A stretch of DNA of 64,000 nucleotides from Paenibacillus sp. N3.4 (lineage in GTDB: Bacteria; Bacillota; Bacilli; Paenibacillales; NBRC-103111). The position numbers were made by a program, and so were the translations under genes. Under the pieces are notes generated by a model that saw nothing but the letters and a program-made list of their open reading frames with translations, was not told where the DNA came from and ran no database searches. The stretch is taken from assembly GCF_008017805.1 (NCBI RefSeq), contig NZ_VRTT01000010.1, forward strand, positions 59,529-123,528, in the 5' to 3' direction. Every line of letters starts with the position of its first letter. Within the stretch, counting starts at the first letter, position 1. Below, piece after piece: positions 37,191-47,013 of the stretch.

Positions 37191-37304
37191 ATGAAACGAT
37201 ATTACTTTTTTGATTTTCCGATAGATTTAATGGCCGTTGTTTTTGCCTTTTTGCTTATTTTGATCGCCATCTGTCTGTCCTTCCGCAAAGGGAATCGATC
37301 ATGA
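37191..37304 (+). CDS. 37-residue single-span membrane peptide coupled to rluA
   Basis: ATG 37191 to TGA 37304. The peptide has a short polar N terminus (MKRYYFFDFPIDL), one hydrophobic segment (about residues 13-30) and a basic tail (FRKGNRS). An AAGGAG site lies upstream at 37173-37178, at somewhat long spacing. The stop overlaps the ATG of the pseudouridine synthase gene (ATGA), which has no better site of its own, so translation may be coupled. I know of no family; the ORF is supported by layout and composition only. Confidence 0.5.
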   Translation: MKRYYFFDFPIDLMAVVFAFLLILIAICLSFRKGNRS

Positions 37305-38188
37305 AGGCGTGGAAGCGCAGCGGAGAGTGGTTGGAGCTGCCTGCTCCTAATGCCCAGTGGAGGCCTCTCAAGCCCGGGGCTGTGGAGGAATTGGCTGTGT
37401 TGTTGCCTGTTCCACGCAAGTACTTTCTGCGATTGGCTTCTCAGAATCGTATTCGCGTGCAGGACGAAACGATTCGTATTCAACTATTTCCTGAGGAAAA
37501 ATCTTCGTTTCAACCAGAGCCTTACGACCTCGACATCATGTATGAAGATGAATTTTGTCTCGTGGTGAACAAGCCGGCGGGGATGTCTGTTCACCCTGCT
37601 GATGCAGGGCAGGGCGGTACCTTGGCTTCGGCGTTAGCTTACTACTACGCCTCGACAGATCAAGCCTGTGCAATCAGGCATATTCATCGTTTAGATCAAG
37701 ATACGACCGGTGCAGTGCTTTATGCCAAAAATGAGTGGGCACATGTGCTTTTAGATGAGGCTATGCGTAATCAACGAATTGATCGACGGTATGTGGCACT
37801 TGCCGAAGGGGTATTCCGCTGCAAAAGCGGGACGATTGATGAACCGATCGGGCGAGATCGGCACCATTCCGGAAAACGCAGAGTAACCGCGGGTGGCGAT
37901 GCGGCAGTAACACATTTCAAGGTACTCGAACAGCTGAAGCAAGCTGCTTTTCTTGAACTTGAATTAGAGACGGGGCGTACACATCAAATTCGAGTTCATC
38001 TCAGTCATGCAGGCCATCCTTTAATGGGTGACTCCTTATATGGGGGTTCTGTGCGATTATTTCACCGCCAAGCCCTGCATGGAGAAAGACTTCTCTTCGA
38101 TCACCCCGTTACACAGGAACCGATCATCGTACATGCTGCGCTGCCTGCGGATTTTCAGCATTTGCTAGCGGAACTCAACGGACAATAA
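37301..38188 (+). CDS. RluA-family pseudouridine synthase
   Basis: 295 residues. The catalytic Asp132 lies in HRLDQDTTG, with the usual NKPAGMSVHP before and TGRTHQIRVHL after it. It isomerises uridines in ribosomal or transfer RNA; the target cannot be told. The N-terminal about 70 residues resemble a small S4-like region. Start ATG 37301 overlaps the preceding small ORF. Confidence 0.93.
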   Translation: MKAWKRSGEWLELPAPNAQWRPLKPGAVEELAVLLPVPRKYFLRLASQNRIRVQDETIRIQLFPEEKSSFQPEPYDLDIMYEDEFCLVVNKPAGMSVHPADAGQGGTLASALAYYYASTDQACAIRHIHRLDQDTTGAVLYAKNEWAHVLLDEAMRNQRIDRRYVALAEGVFRCKSGTIDEPIGRDRHHSGKRRVTAGGDAAVTHFKVLEQLKQAAFLELELETGRTHQIRVHLSHAGHPLMGDSLYGGSVRLFHRQALHGERLLFDHPVTQEPIIVHAALPADFQHLLAELNGQ

Positions 38189-38304
38189 AAATGTAGTCAT
38201 GCCTTTCTCATCACACCCATATACTTTTAGAGACAAACAAGGTATTGGGAACATTCCTCATGCGATAGGAGCAAGAGGATGTGATGGAAGGGAGGATTAA
38301 TTCA

Positions 38305-39405
38305 GTGTCTGAACAGCAACCAGGATTGAGATTCGATATCTATGAGCGTGTTCATTTGCAGGAAGGTTTGGCAGGGATACAGGAATTAAATGATGTGGAG
38401 CTGCTTCCGCATATTCAGGTGTTAACACAGGATGATCAAGCCATTCTCAAGGGGAATCTGCTGCTGACTGGCAATTACTTCAGTGATGAAGGGCAATCTC
38501 CCCGAACACTGGAGCACATGATTCCGGTTGAAATCACATTGCCGCTGAATCGCATTCACCGAGTGGAAGATATTCAGGTCGAGATTGAGAACTTTGATAT
38601 TGATCTTTTATCGGCGAGAAGCTTGAATGTGACCGGCGTGCTATCCTTACAAGGGGTAGAAGTAGTTTCAGTACCCTTGGCCAATTGGAATGAGTCAGAG
38701 GTAGTTACTTTCGTACACGAAGTGGATGCCCCGAGGTTTGAACCGCCTCAAGCCTATACCCCTGAACCTATTCATGAGCAATGGACTGCTGCACAGCCAA
38801 TTTCTGAAGCTCCAATGATTCACCCGCATGCTGAAATTGAGAATGAGATTGAGAATTGGCATCGAAATGAGAATGAGGCTCCTTTTGCTTCAACGGATGT
38901 TGTTAGCACCGAACAGCAACCCGCGGTTCTTGTCCAAGAGCCGACAGATTGGGATGCCGATGGTGCAGTAGTGGATGTGGAACAGACCGAATTGAAGGTG
39001 GCACCCCATCATGAACATGCAGTCGTTACAGAGGAAAAGAAGGATCTCAAAGTCGCTTTTGGCAAAAAGGCAAATGAAGCAGTCGACCTTAACCCCTATG
39101 GGATCAAGTCGCTGCTATCAAAGGCCGGGTCGTATCTTACAGACAAGAGGAAAGCGGAAGAGGAAGCGCAGGCTGCTCTTGCTGCGGAGGCGAGAATAGA
39201 TGCGGTTGAGTGGAAACGTCTGTTTTTGCAGAGCAGTTCAGGTTCTCAGGAATTTAGAAAGTTGAAGCTGTGCATCGTTCAAAGGGAAGATACACTGGAG
39301 TCCATAGCCAAAAAATATCAGCTCAATCCGCGTGAACTCCAACTCTTGAATCGTCTGGGGGATCAGGAAGTAACGCTTGGGCAGGTTATTTATCTTCCAG
39401 GATAA
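38305..39405 (+). CDS. spoVID: Spore-coat morphogenetic protein SpoVID-like, LysM domain
   Basis: 366 residues. The N-terminal about 130 residues (LRFDIYERVHLQEG, DVELLPHIQ, VEITLPLNRI) resemble the SpoVID/SafA-interacting domain, the middle is acidic and Glu/Pro-rich, and the C terminus is a LysM domain (VQREDTLESIAKKYQLNPRELQLLN). SpoVID encases the forespore with coat proteins. In B. subtilis spoVID lies between hemL and valS, as here. GTG 38305 follows GGGAGG; the frame opens at 38281. Confidence 0.85.
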   Translation: MSEQQPGLRFDIYERVHLQEGLAGIQELNDVELLPHIQVLTQDDQAILKGNLLLTGNYFSDEGQSPRTLEHMIPVEITLPLNRIHRVEDIQVEIENFDIDLLSARSLNVTGVLSLQGVEVVSVPLANWNESEVVTFVHEVDAPRFEPPQAYTPEPIHEQWTAAQPISEAPMIHPHAEIENEIENWHRNENEAPFASTDVVSTEQQPAVLVQEPTDWDADGAVVDVEQTELKVAPHHEHAVVTEEKKDLKVAFGKKANEAVDLNPYGIKSLLSKAGSYLTDKRKAEEEAQAALAAEARIDAVEWKRLFLQSSSGSQEFRKLKLCIVQREDTLESIAKKYQLNPRELQLLNRLGDQEVTLGQVIYLPG

Positions 39406-39418
39406 ACTACATAACAAG

Positions 39419-39456
39419 AGCCTCTAGCTGCTTATTCAAGCAGCTAGGGGCTTTTT
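39419..39456 (+). terminator. Terminator after spoVID
   Basis: AGCCTCTAGCTGCTT pairs with AAGCAGCTAGGGGCT, followed by TTTTTG. Confidence 0.9.
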
Positions 39457-39547
39457 GCATGCAAGGTAAAGGATACAAAGGAAAGATCCAAAAGATACAA
39501 CGGCAGAAGAATAATTTATTCATAAACGGTAATACTGGAATGACATA

Positions 39548-39576
39548 TTGACTCTGTTTCAAATGTTCGTTATCAT
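39548..39576 (+). promoter_or_regulatory. Sigma-A promoter of the valS T-box leader
   Basis: TTGACT (39548-39553), 17-base spacer, TATCAT (39571-39576). Transcription would start shortly before the T-box stem I. Confidence 0.7.
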
Positions 39577-39597
39577 ATGATGTAAACCATTTTGAGT

Positions 39598-39882
39598 AAT
39601 AATGGAAACGTTGATAGGGAGTAGTAGGCGGTAAGCCCTTCAGAGAGTGGAACTGGTAGCGCTGAAAGGTTCCATAGGAAGCAACCGAACGAAGTCGCCC
39701 TGGAGTTGTAAACGTGATCGTCCGGATGAGTTCACTCATCTTGTTCTTTAGCGTTTGCCGGCCGCAGCCGTTATCTGTTTGAGAGCCACGTGCACTTCTT
39801 TTTGAAGCTGCGTGGAATGAAGGTGGTACCACGGAGAGCGCAAGCCTTTCGTCCTTTGCGGGCGGAGGGCTTTTTTTGTTTG
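39598..39882 (+). promoter_or_regulatory. T-box riboswitch (tRNA-Val) controlling valS
   Basis: The leader contains the stem I region beginning AGTAGTAGGCGG, a likely GTC valine specifier in GAAGTCGCC (about 39691-39699), the T-box TGAAGGTGGTACCACG (about 39818-39833) and a terminator (AAGCC…GGAGGGC plus seven T, about 39842-39877). Uncharged tRNA-Val would bind and switch the terminator to the antiterminator, raising valS expression on valine starvation. Confidence 0.93.
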
Positions 39883-39946
39883 AAATTTGCTTATTCACAG
39901 GCATTCATGCCTGTTCGACAATGATAATAGCCATGGAGGTAATCCT

Positions 39947-42615
39947 ATGACCGAAGCCAATGAGACCAAAGAACAGTTACAAATGCCTACCACGTATGAT
40001 CCGAAGGAAGCAGAACGCAAGTGGTACGATTACTGGATCAAAAATGAATTCTTTAAAGCAGGCAATCGCCCTGACGCTGAAACTTACACGATCGTAATTC
40101 CGCCTCCGAATGTAACCGGGATGCTGCATATTGGGCATGCGCTTGATTTTACGTTACAAGATATTTTGACACGTACCAAAAGAATGCAAGGATATGATAC
40201 GCTATGGCTGCCGGGTTCAGACCACGCAGGGATAGCCACTCAAACGAGAGTTGAACAGAAGCTCCGTGAAGAAGGTTTATCTCGTTATGACCTTGGTCGT
40301 GAGAAGTTTTTGGAGAAGTATGGGAATGGAAGGATCATTACGCAAACACCATCCGTGATCAGTGGGCCAAAATGGGCTTTTCCCTCGATTATTCGCGTGA
40401 GCGGTTCACACTCGATGAGGGACTTTCCAAAGCCGTTCGTGAAGTATTTGTAAGCCTCTATGAAAAAGGTCTTATTTACCGTGGCAATTACATTATTAAC
40501 TGGGATCCAGCGGCCCGCACGGCGCTATCCGACATTGAGGTAGAATATAAAGAAGTGCAAGGCGCCCTCTATCATTTGGAATATAAGACGGCAGACGGAA
40601 CAAGTTCCATTGTCGTTGCAACAACCCGTCCAGAAACGATGCTGGGCGATACGGCAGTTGCTGTTCATCCGAAGGATGAACGCTATCAACATCTGATCGG
40701 CAAAACTTTGCTTCTTCCGATTGTGAATCGCGAAATTCCGGTTATCGCTGATGATTATGTAGAGAAAGAGTTCGGAAGCGGCGCTGTGAAAATTACACCT
40801 GCCCACGACCCTAACGATTTTGAAGTAGGGAAACGCCATAATTTACCGCAAATCCTTGTTATGGATGAAACGGGCACGATGAATGCGAACGCTGGTCCTT
40901 ATCAAGGCAAGGATCGTTTTGAATGCCGCAAGCAAATCGTAGCGGATCTCAAAGAGCAAGGCGTTCTGATTAAAATTGAGGAACACGTGCATCAAGTAGG
41001 TCATAGTGAGCGTAGTGGCGCGGTCATAGAGCCATATTTGTCAACACAATGGTTCGTGAAAATGCAGCCGCTTGCCGATCAAGCGATTGATGTGCAAAAA
41101 TCAGGCAAAGGTGTTAACTTCGTGCCTGATCGTTTCGAGAAAATTTACCTGCACTGGATTGAAAATGTGCGTGACTGGTGTATTTCCCGTCAGTTGTGGT
41201 GGGGACATCGTATCCCTGCCTGGCATTGTGCGGATTGCGGACAAATTACAGTGACTCGTGAAGATGCGACAGCATGCGCTCATTGTCACAGCACCAATTT
41301 TCACCAAGATAACGATGTTCTGGATACATGGTTCAGTTCCGCATTGTGGCCGTTTTCCACGCTTGGTTGGCCTGATGTAACCGAGGATATGAAGCGGTTT
41401 TATCCGACAAGTGTTCTTGTAACCGGCTATGATATTATTTATTTCTGGGTATCACGGATGATTTTCCAAGGATTGGAATTCACGGATCAAATGCCGTTTA
41501 AGGATGTATTGCTGCATGGGCTTGTTCGTGATTCTGAAGGGCGGAAAATGTCCAAATCTCTTGGCAATGGCGTTGATCCCTTAGAGGTTATCGAGAAATA
41601 CGGCGCAGATGCTATGCGCTACATGATTTCGACAAGCAGCACGCCTGGTCAAGATCTTCGTTTCCGTTGGGAACGTGTGGAGCAAGCGCGTAACTTTGCT
41701 AATAAAATTTGGAATGCTTCTCGTTTTGCTTTGATGAATTTGGAAGGCGTAACTGCTGCAGACATTGATTTGACAGGGGAACTTGGCACAGCAGATCGAT
41801 GGATTCTGCACCGATTGAATGAAACGGTACGTGACGTGACACGACTGATAGATAGCTATGAATTCGGTGAAACAGGAAGATTGCTCTATAATTTCATTTG
41901 GGATGATCTCTGCGATTGGTATATTGAGTTCAGTAAGCTTAGCTTGTATGGTACCGACGCTGCTGCCAAGAAAAAGACGCAATCTGTTCTTGCTTACGTC
42001 CTCGACAACACCCAGCGTCTGATTCATCCATTCATGCCATTTATCTCAGAAGAGATCTGGCAGCATTTGCCTCATGAGGGCGAAACCATTACACTTGCGG
42101 CTTGGCCGAAGGAAAGCGCGGCTTTCGAATCGCCGGACGCAGTGCGCGAGATGGAGCTTCTGATGGATGCAATTCGTGCTGTTCGCAACATTCGCGCTGA
42201 AGTCAATGTGCCGATGAGCAAAAAAGTAGAACTGCTTGTGAAACCTGCTAGTCTCGAAACACAGGACATTCTCAGTCGCAACGAAGAGTATCTGAAGCGT
42301 TTTTGCAACACATCCCTGCTTCAAATTGATGCAGAGATGGCAGCTCCTGAGAAAGCGATGACGTCTATTATCACTGGCGCAGAACTATTCTTGCCGCTTG
42401 CAGGTTTAATCGACATCGCCCAAGAACTGGTTCGTCTGGACAAAGAGTTGCAAACCTTGCATAGTGAGGTAGAGCGTATTGAGAAAAAGCTAGGCAACGA
42501 AGGTTTCGTAGCGAAGGCGCCTGCCAAGGTTATCGAGGAAGAGAAAGCAAAGCTGGCAGACTATGCGGATAAACGAGACAAAGTGTTTGCTCGTTTAGCG
42601 GAATTAAAAGGATAA
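39947..42615 (+). pseudogene. valS: Valyl-tRNA synthetase, frameshifted as read
   Basis: The start ATG 39947 follows GGAGG. The first part has HIGH-type [14 protein letters not shown]; the second has KMSKS ([11 protein letters not shown]), the anticodon-binding domain and the C-terminal coiled coil. Between them, near 40315-40322, the expected reading [11 protein letters not shown] is broken: GAGAAGTATGGGAATGG needs one extra G (AAGGTATGG) to stay in frame. With it the gene is a complete 889-residue class Ia synthetase. As written it splits into a frame ending at 40453 and one running to 42615. ValS is essential and no second copy is seen, so a one-base sequence error is the simplest reading. 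Confidence 0.92.
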
Positions 42616-42684
42616 ATGCGGAATTTGAACGACTGCCTAGGTACGAAGACAAAGTGATTCATATAGTAAATGAGGATGAGATCG

Positions 42685-44061
42685 ATGAATGAAATCAAAG
42701 ATACCAATCCGGTGAATTTCCAGACCGCTAAGGAAGCGATCGGATGGATTGTTGGCCGGATGGAGAAACTCGGTATCAAACCGGGACTTAGTCGTATGCA
42801 GATGCTTTTGGAAAAACTGGGACACCCCGAACGCAGACTGAAGTTCATTCATGTTGCAGGGACGAATGGCAAGGGTTCAACTTGCGCCTACTTGACCTCT
42901 GTTCTGCGGCAGTGCGGCTACGATGTAGGTACGTTCACTTCTCCTTATTTGGAGAAATATACGAATCGTATTCAAGTGAACGGGGCTGATATTGAAGACG
43001 AGGCGCTGCTCAGATTGGTCAATGAAATGAAACCAATTGTAGATGAAATCGGGGAGACAGAGGTCGGACCTCCTTCGATGTTTGAAATCTCTACGGCATT
43101 AGCCATTATGTATTTTGCTAAAGTGGCTTATCCCGATTATGTGGTATGGGAAACAGGGCTTGGGGGTAGGCTGGATAGCACGAATGTGGTCAATCCAGTT
43201 GTCACCATTATTACAAATGTCGGACACGACCACATGGATATTCTTGGGGATACGCTTGAGCAGGTTGCAGCGGAGAAAGCAGGTATCATTAAAGCGGGCG
43301 TTCCTGTCATTACGGCAGTTGAACCTGATGACGTGTGGCGTGTGATCGAACGAACGGCGAAAGAGAAGAAAGCAACACTGTATTCACTCCATCAGCAATT
43401 CAGCTATTCGAATACGAAAAGTGATTTGGATCATCAAACGTTTGATTTTAATGGACCTTTTCGTAATTTGAAAGAAGTGCCTATTACGCTGAACGGACAA
43501 CATCAATTGACCAATGCAGCAGTCGCTGTGATGACGCTAGAAGTGCTTCGTCAATACTATGCTTGCATCGTTGACGATGAAGATCTATATAAAGGACTTA
43601 CAGAGACCCGTTGGCCAGGCAGACTTGAAATGATTTCGAACGAGCCTCGCATCCTGCTTGACGGTGCGCATAACCCTGAGGGAGCTGCTACACTAGCTGC
43701 CGCACTTACAAACGTATACCGTTATCGGAAGCTTCATCTGATGATGGGAATGCTCTCGACGAAGAATCATACAGGCTACTTAAGGCATATACTACCATTG
43801 GTGGATACACTTATAGTTACGGAACCGGATTTTCATAAAAAAGGTGATGCTTCCCGGCTTGCTGAAATTGCTAGTGAGCTGTTACACGATATGAATCGTA
43901 AGGTAGATATTGTTATAGAGCGTGATTGGAAGCGTGCTTTAGAAACCCTAACAAGCAGAACTGAGCAGGATGATCTGGCGGTCGTATCTGGCACGCTGTA
44001 TTTAATCTCCGATGTTCGTTCTTGGATTACCTATCAAACCGATTCTGAAAAAGGATGGTGA
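42685..44061 (+). CDS. folC: Bifunctional folylpolyglutamate synthase / dihydrofolate synthase
   Basis: 458 residues of the Mur-ligase fold. ATP-binding GTNGKGSTCAY, the folate-site FTSPYLE, and the C-terminal LLDGAHNPEG motif are present. It adds glutamate to folates and makes dihydrofolate. ATG 42685 follows GAGGATGAG. Seven bases separate its stop from murC. Confidence 0.95.
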   Translation: MNEIKDTNPVNFQTAKEAIGWIVGRMEKLGIKPGLSRMQMLLEKLGHPERRLKFIHVAGTNGKGSTCAYLTSVLRQCGYDVGTFTSPYLEKYTNRIQVNGADIEDEALLRLVNEMKPIVDEIGETEVGPPSMFEISTALAIMYFAKVAYPDYVVWETGLGGRLDSTNVVNPVVTIITNVGHDHMDILGDTLEQVAAEKAGIIKAGVPVITAVEPDDVWRVIERTAKEKKATLYSLHQQFSYSNTKSDLDHQTFDFNGPFRNLKEVPITLNGQHQLTNAAVAVMTLEVLRQYYACIVDDEDLYKGLTETRWPGRLEMISNEPRILLDGAHNPEGAATLAAALTNVYRYRKLHLMMGMLSTKNHTGYLRHILPLVDTLIVTEPDFHKKGDASRLAEIASELLHDMNRKVDIVIERDWKRALETLTSRTEQDDLAVVSGTLYLISDVRSWITYQTDSEKGW

Positions 44062-44068
44062 GAACGGC

Positions 44069-45457
44069 GTGAGTCAAGCAGAACATGTACATTTTATCGG
44101 TATCGGCGGATACGGAATGAGTGCCATCGCCAAAGTCATGCTTGAAATGGGATACCGCATTTCGGGTTCCGATCTAGCACAGCAAGAGCTTACAGAAAAG
44201 CTTAAAGCCAAGGGAGCGCAAGTTTTCATCGGCCATGAGGCGAACAATGTATCAGGGGCGGATTTGGTTGTTTATTCAACGGCCTTAGCGAAAGATAATG
44301 TCGAAATGCAAGCGGCTGAGGAATTGAACATTCCGATTATTCATCGTTCACAGATGCTGGCGCGTTTAATGAACGAACGGAAGGGTATCGCAGTTGCCGG
44401 CGCACATGGCAAAACAACGACATCCTCGATGATCGCCCTTGTCATGGAAATATGCGGAATAGATCCAACCTATATTATCGGCGGCGAGATTATGAATGTC
44501 GGCAGTAACGCCAAAGCTGGCAAAGGCGAGTTTGTGGTGGCCGAAGCGGATGAAAGTGACGGCACGTTCCTTCAGTACCATCCGACTCTTGCACTTGTAA
44601 ACAATATTGAAGCGGATCACTTAGAAAATTATAATGGCGATTTTGAGAATTTGAAGAAAGCGTATAAGCAATTTCTCAGCCAAGTTAAAGCCGGAGGGAA
44701 GGCTATTGTTTGTCAGGATGACGCATTTTTACGCGAAATGATTCCTGAGATTCAAAGCGAAGTCATTACCTATGGCATCGATTCTGACGCAGATTATGTG
44801 GCAAGCCAGATTATTCTAGGGGATCGGAAAGTTACGTTTACATTGCGCCATAAAGGGACAGTTCTGGGTCAAGTAAGCTTGTCTGTACCGGGTAAGCATA
44901 ATGTGTACAATGCACTTGCCACATTAATTACATGTATGGAAGCAGGTCTCCCTTTTGAGAAAATTGCTGAAGCCATTCAAGAGTTTCGCGGCGCTAAACG
45001 TAGATTCCAAGTCCTTGGAGAAGTCGGAGATATGTTGGTTATTGATGACTATGCCCATCATCCAACTGAAATCCAGGCTACCATTTCAGCGGCGAAAGCA
45101 ACCGGAAAACGTATTATTGCCGTATTCCAGCCACAGCGATATACAAGAACCTATTACTTGTTTGAACAATTCAGTCGTTCTTTTGATGAAGCAGATGAGG
45201 TTATTATTACCGATATTTACTCACCTGCGGGTGAGAAGCGAATCGAGGGCGTAGATTCAGACAAACTGGTCGAGTTGATCAGAAGCAATAGCAATCCCAA
45301 TGTGCAGCACATTCCGACGAGGGATGAAGTGCTAACCTACTTAGTAGGCCATGTGAAACAAGGAGACTTGGTTCTGACCATGGGAGCCGGAGATATATGG
45401 AAGGCGGCGGAAGGCTTAGCGAAGTCGCTGCGTAAACAGTACGAAACGAATAGTTAG
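44069..45457 (+). CDS. murC: UDP-N-acetylmuramate--L-alanine ligase
   Basis: 462 residues; adds the first amino acid of the peptidoglycan stem peptide. The N-terminal GIGGYGMSAIA, P-loop AGAHGKTTTSSM and DDYAHHPTEI motifs are those of MurC. GTG 44069 follows GGATGGTGAG. The frame opens earlier, inside folC, but that start has no site. Likely co-transcribed with folC. Confidence 0.95.
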   Translation: MSQAEHVHFIGIGGYGMSAIAKVMLEMGYRISGSDLAQQELTEKLKAKGAQVFIGHEANNVSGADLVVYSTALAKDNVEMQAAEELNIPIIHRSQMLARLMNERKGIAVAGAHGKTTTSSMIALVMEICGIDPTYIIGGEIMNVGSNAKAGKGEFVVAEADESDGTFLQYHPTLALVNNIEADHLENYNGDFENLKKAYKQFLSQVKAGGKAIVCQDDAFLREMIPEIQSEVITYGIDSDADYVASQIILGDRKVTFTLRHKGTVLGQVSLSVPGKHNVYNALATLITCMEAGLPFEKIAEAIQEFRGAKRRFQVLGEVGDMLVIDDYAHHPTEIQATISAAKATGKRIIAVFQPQRYTRTYYLFEQFSRSFDEADEVIITDIYSPAGEKRIEGVDSDKLVELIRSNSNPNVQHIPTRDEVLTYLVGHVKQGDLVLTMGAGDIWKAAEGLAKSLRKQYETNS

Positions 45458-45461
45458 TGGA

Positions 45462-45504
45462 AAGATCGCTGCAAGCCGATTTTGGCTAGAGGCGGTCTTT
45501 TTTG
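45462..45504 (+). terminator. Terminator after murC
   Basis: AAGATCGC pairs with GCGGTCTT (one wobble) with an inner AGCC/GGCT stem, then a T-run. Confidence 0.8.
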
Positions 45505-45618
45505 TTGAAAGAATCATAATAGGTCTCTCTCATTCATAATCTAGTAACAGAAGATTTGGACAAGTCAACGCGGCAATGCAAGCCGATTTCCGAATCCAAT
45601 TGAGGAGGAGAGAACAAG

Positions 45619-46968
45619 ATGAGTAAAGCAAGAATAACATATCGATTCGAGCCGCAGGAAACGTCAGAATCAACGCGTAAAGCAACGCGAATTCCCGATC
45701 CGGAGGAGAAGGTTATTCCGTTGTACCAGGAAGAATTCAATGTTATAGAAACAAAGTTGGAAGACAGCACGGGATCGGTTACACCTTTCCAACTAGCCGA
45801 ACGACACCAAGTGGAAAGCCTGTTTGAACCACATGCTTTAAATACATTTACGACAGATTTCGGAAACTGGAATAGCCAAATAGAATCAGAGGGTGATCGT
45901 GTTGAACGTATCATCCGCGAATCACAGAATGCTAGGGAGAATGAGACTCATAAAGCACCTTCCGTTCCACCATCTGAGCCCACAGGTTCAATTTCTCCGG
46001 AGGGACAGGATGATTGGTCGTCTTGGAAGCCTAGAGGGCCCTGGATAGAGCCAGAAACGGGTGCGAGATATGCCAAGTCATCGAGCACACCTTGGTTTAG
46101 GATAGCGACTTCAGTAGCGGGAGCAGTCTTAACAGGGGTTGCTTTCGGCTTCTTCGTATTATCTATGTTTTCATCCAATCGTGAAGCTGCTGAATCGTCG
46201 TCCATTAAGCAGGTTGTAACTGTACCTTCACCTATGGTGCAATCCGCTGCTCCTAGTAAAACACCCGTATCAGTGACCAAAGCAACCACAGATCAAGCTC
46301 CTGCCATACCGGTCACGGCGGGCATTGTTACACAGGTTCAAATTCCTGCGAAGAGCTACTTCTTCTTGCAAAATGGCGTATTTAGTTCTTTGTCGAGCGC
46401 TCAGAGCAGTCAAGACAGTTTAAAAAAGAAAGGTCTGGCAGCAGCGCTGGATTCCAGTGATAAGCTTACGGTTTTTGTGGGCTTCGCTAAGAACAAAGAA
46501 GAAGCTATGGCACTCAAGCAAACAGTGCAAACGAAGGACAAAACGGTTGAAGTTTATATGAAAAATGTAGACATTCCTGCAACGACCAGTATTCGTTGGG
46601 GGGGCACGAAGGCGGAATCGGTTCCTAGCTTTCTTGCAGAAGGAGATAAAATCGTTAACAGTATAACCGGGTTAACGACTGTTCATCTGGCTGAAACGAA
46701 GCCAACCGCCTTGGCGGATGCTGCGCTTCAAACTATACGTACCTCACACCAATCGTTGATCACATGGTCAGCATCCGTGAGCGAGGGTTTAGGAGACGAT
46801 ACGAAGTCTATCGTACAGAAGATGACCACGGCTATGAATAACGCCGTACAATCGATGGAGGAGTACAAGAAGAGCCCTTCCACTGCCATGCTCTGGCAGG
46901 CGCAATCCTCATTGATGCAATATCTGATTGCGGAGAAAGAATTGGTAAAGAAAATAAGCGTTACCTAA
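45619..46968 (+). CDS. spoIIB: SpoIIB-like SPOR-domain membrane protein
   Basis: 449 residues: a cytoplasmic, acidic N-terminal part (about 1-155), one transmembrane helix (about 162-182, VAGAVLTGVAFGFFVLSMF), a Ser/Thr-rich linker and a SPOR-type peptidoglycan-binding region (about 242-320, SYFFLQNGVFSSLSSAQ). In B. subtilis spoIIB, a SPOR protein that localises engulfment proteins at the sporulation septum, lies between folC/comC and maf; the position matches, although comC is absent. ATG 45619 follows GAGGAGGAG. Confidence 0.8.
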   Translation: MSKARITYRFEPQETSESTRKATRIPDPEEKVIPLYQEEFNVIETKLEDSTGSVTPFQLAERHQVESLFEPHALNTFTTDFGNWNSQIESEGDRVERIIRESQNARENETHKAPSVPPSEPTGSISPEGQDDWSSWKPRGPWIEPETGARYAKSSSTPWFRIATSVAGAVLTGVAFGFFVLSMFSSNREAAESSSIKQVVTVPSPMVQSAAPSKTPVSVTKATTDQAPAIPVTAGIVTQVQIPAKSYFFLQNGVFSSLSSAQSSQDSLKKKGLAAALDSSDKLTVFVGFAKNKEEAMALKQTVQTKDKTVEVYMKNVDIPATTSIRWGGTKAESVPSFLAEGDKIVNSITGLTTVHLAETKPTALADAALQTIRTSHQSLITWSASVSEGLGDDTKSIVQKMTTAMNNAVQSMEEYKKSPSTAMLWQAQSSLMQYLIAEKELVKKISVT

Positions 46969-46972
46969 AAAA

Positions 46973-47012
46973 AAGCCGTGTGCCCGCTCTTTTGAGTCAG
47001 GTACACGGCTTA
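46973..47012. terminator. Bidirectional terminator between spoIIB and SLH amidase
   Basis: AAGCCGTGT pairs with ACACGGCTT around a GC/T loop, with an A-run left and T-rich sequence right. It serves both converging genes. Confidence 0.85.
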
Positions 47013-47013
47013 T

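Noticed and set aside
39407..39904. 165-codon minus-strand frame over the valS leader
   Set aside because: It overlaps the spoVID terminator, the valS promoter and the T-box; the RNA signals explain the conservation better.
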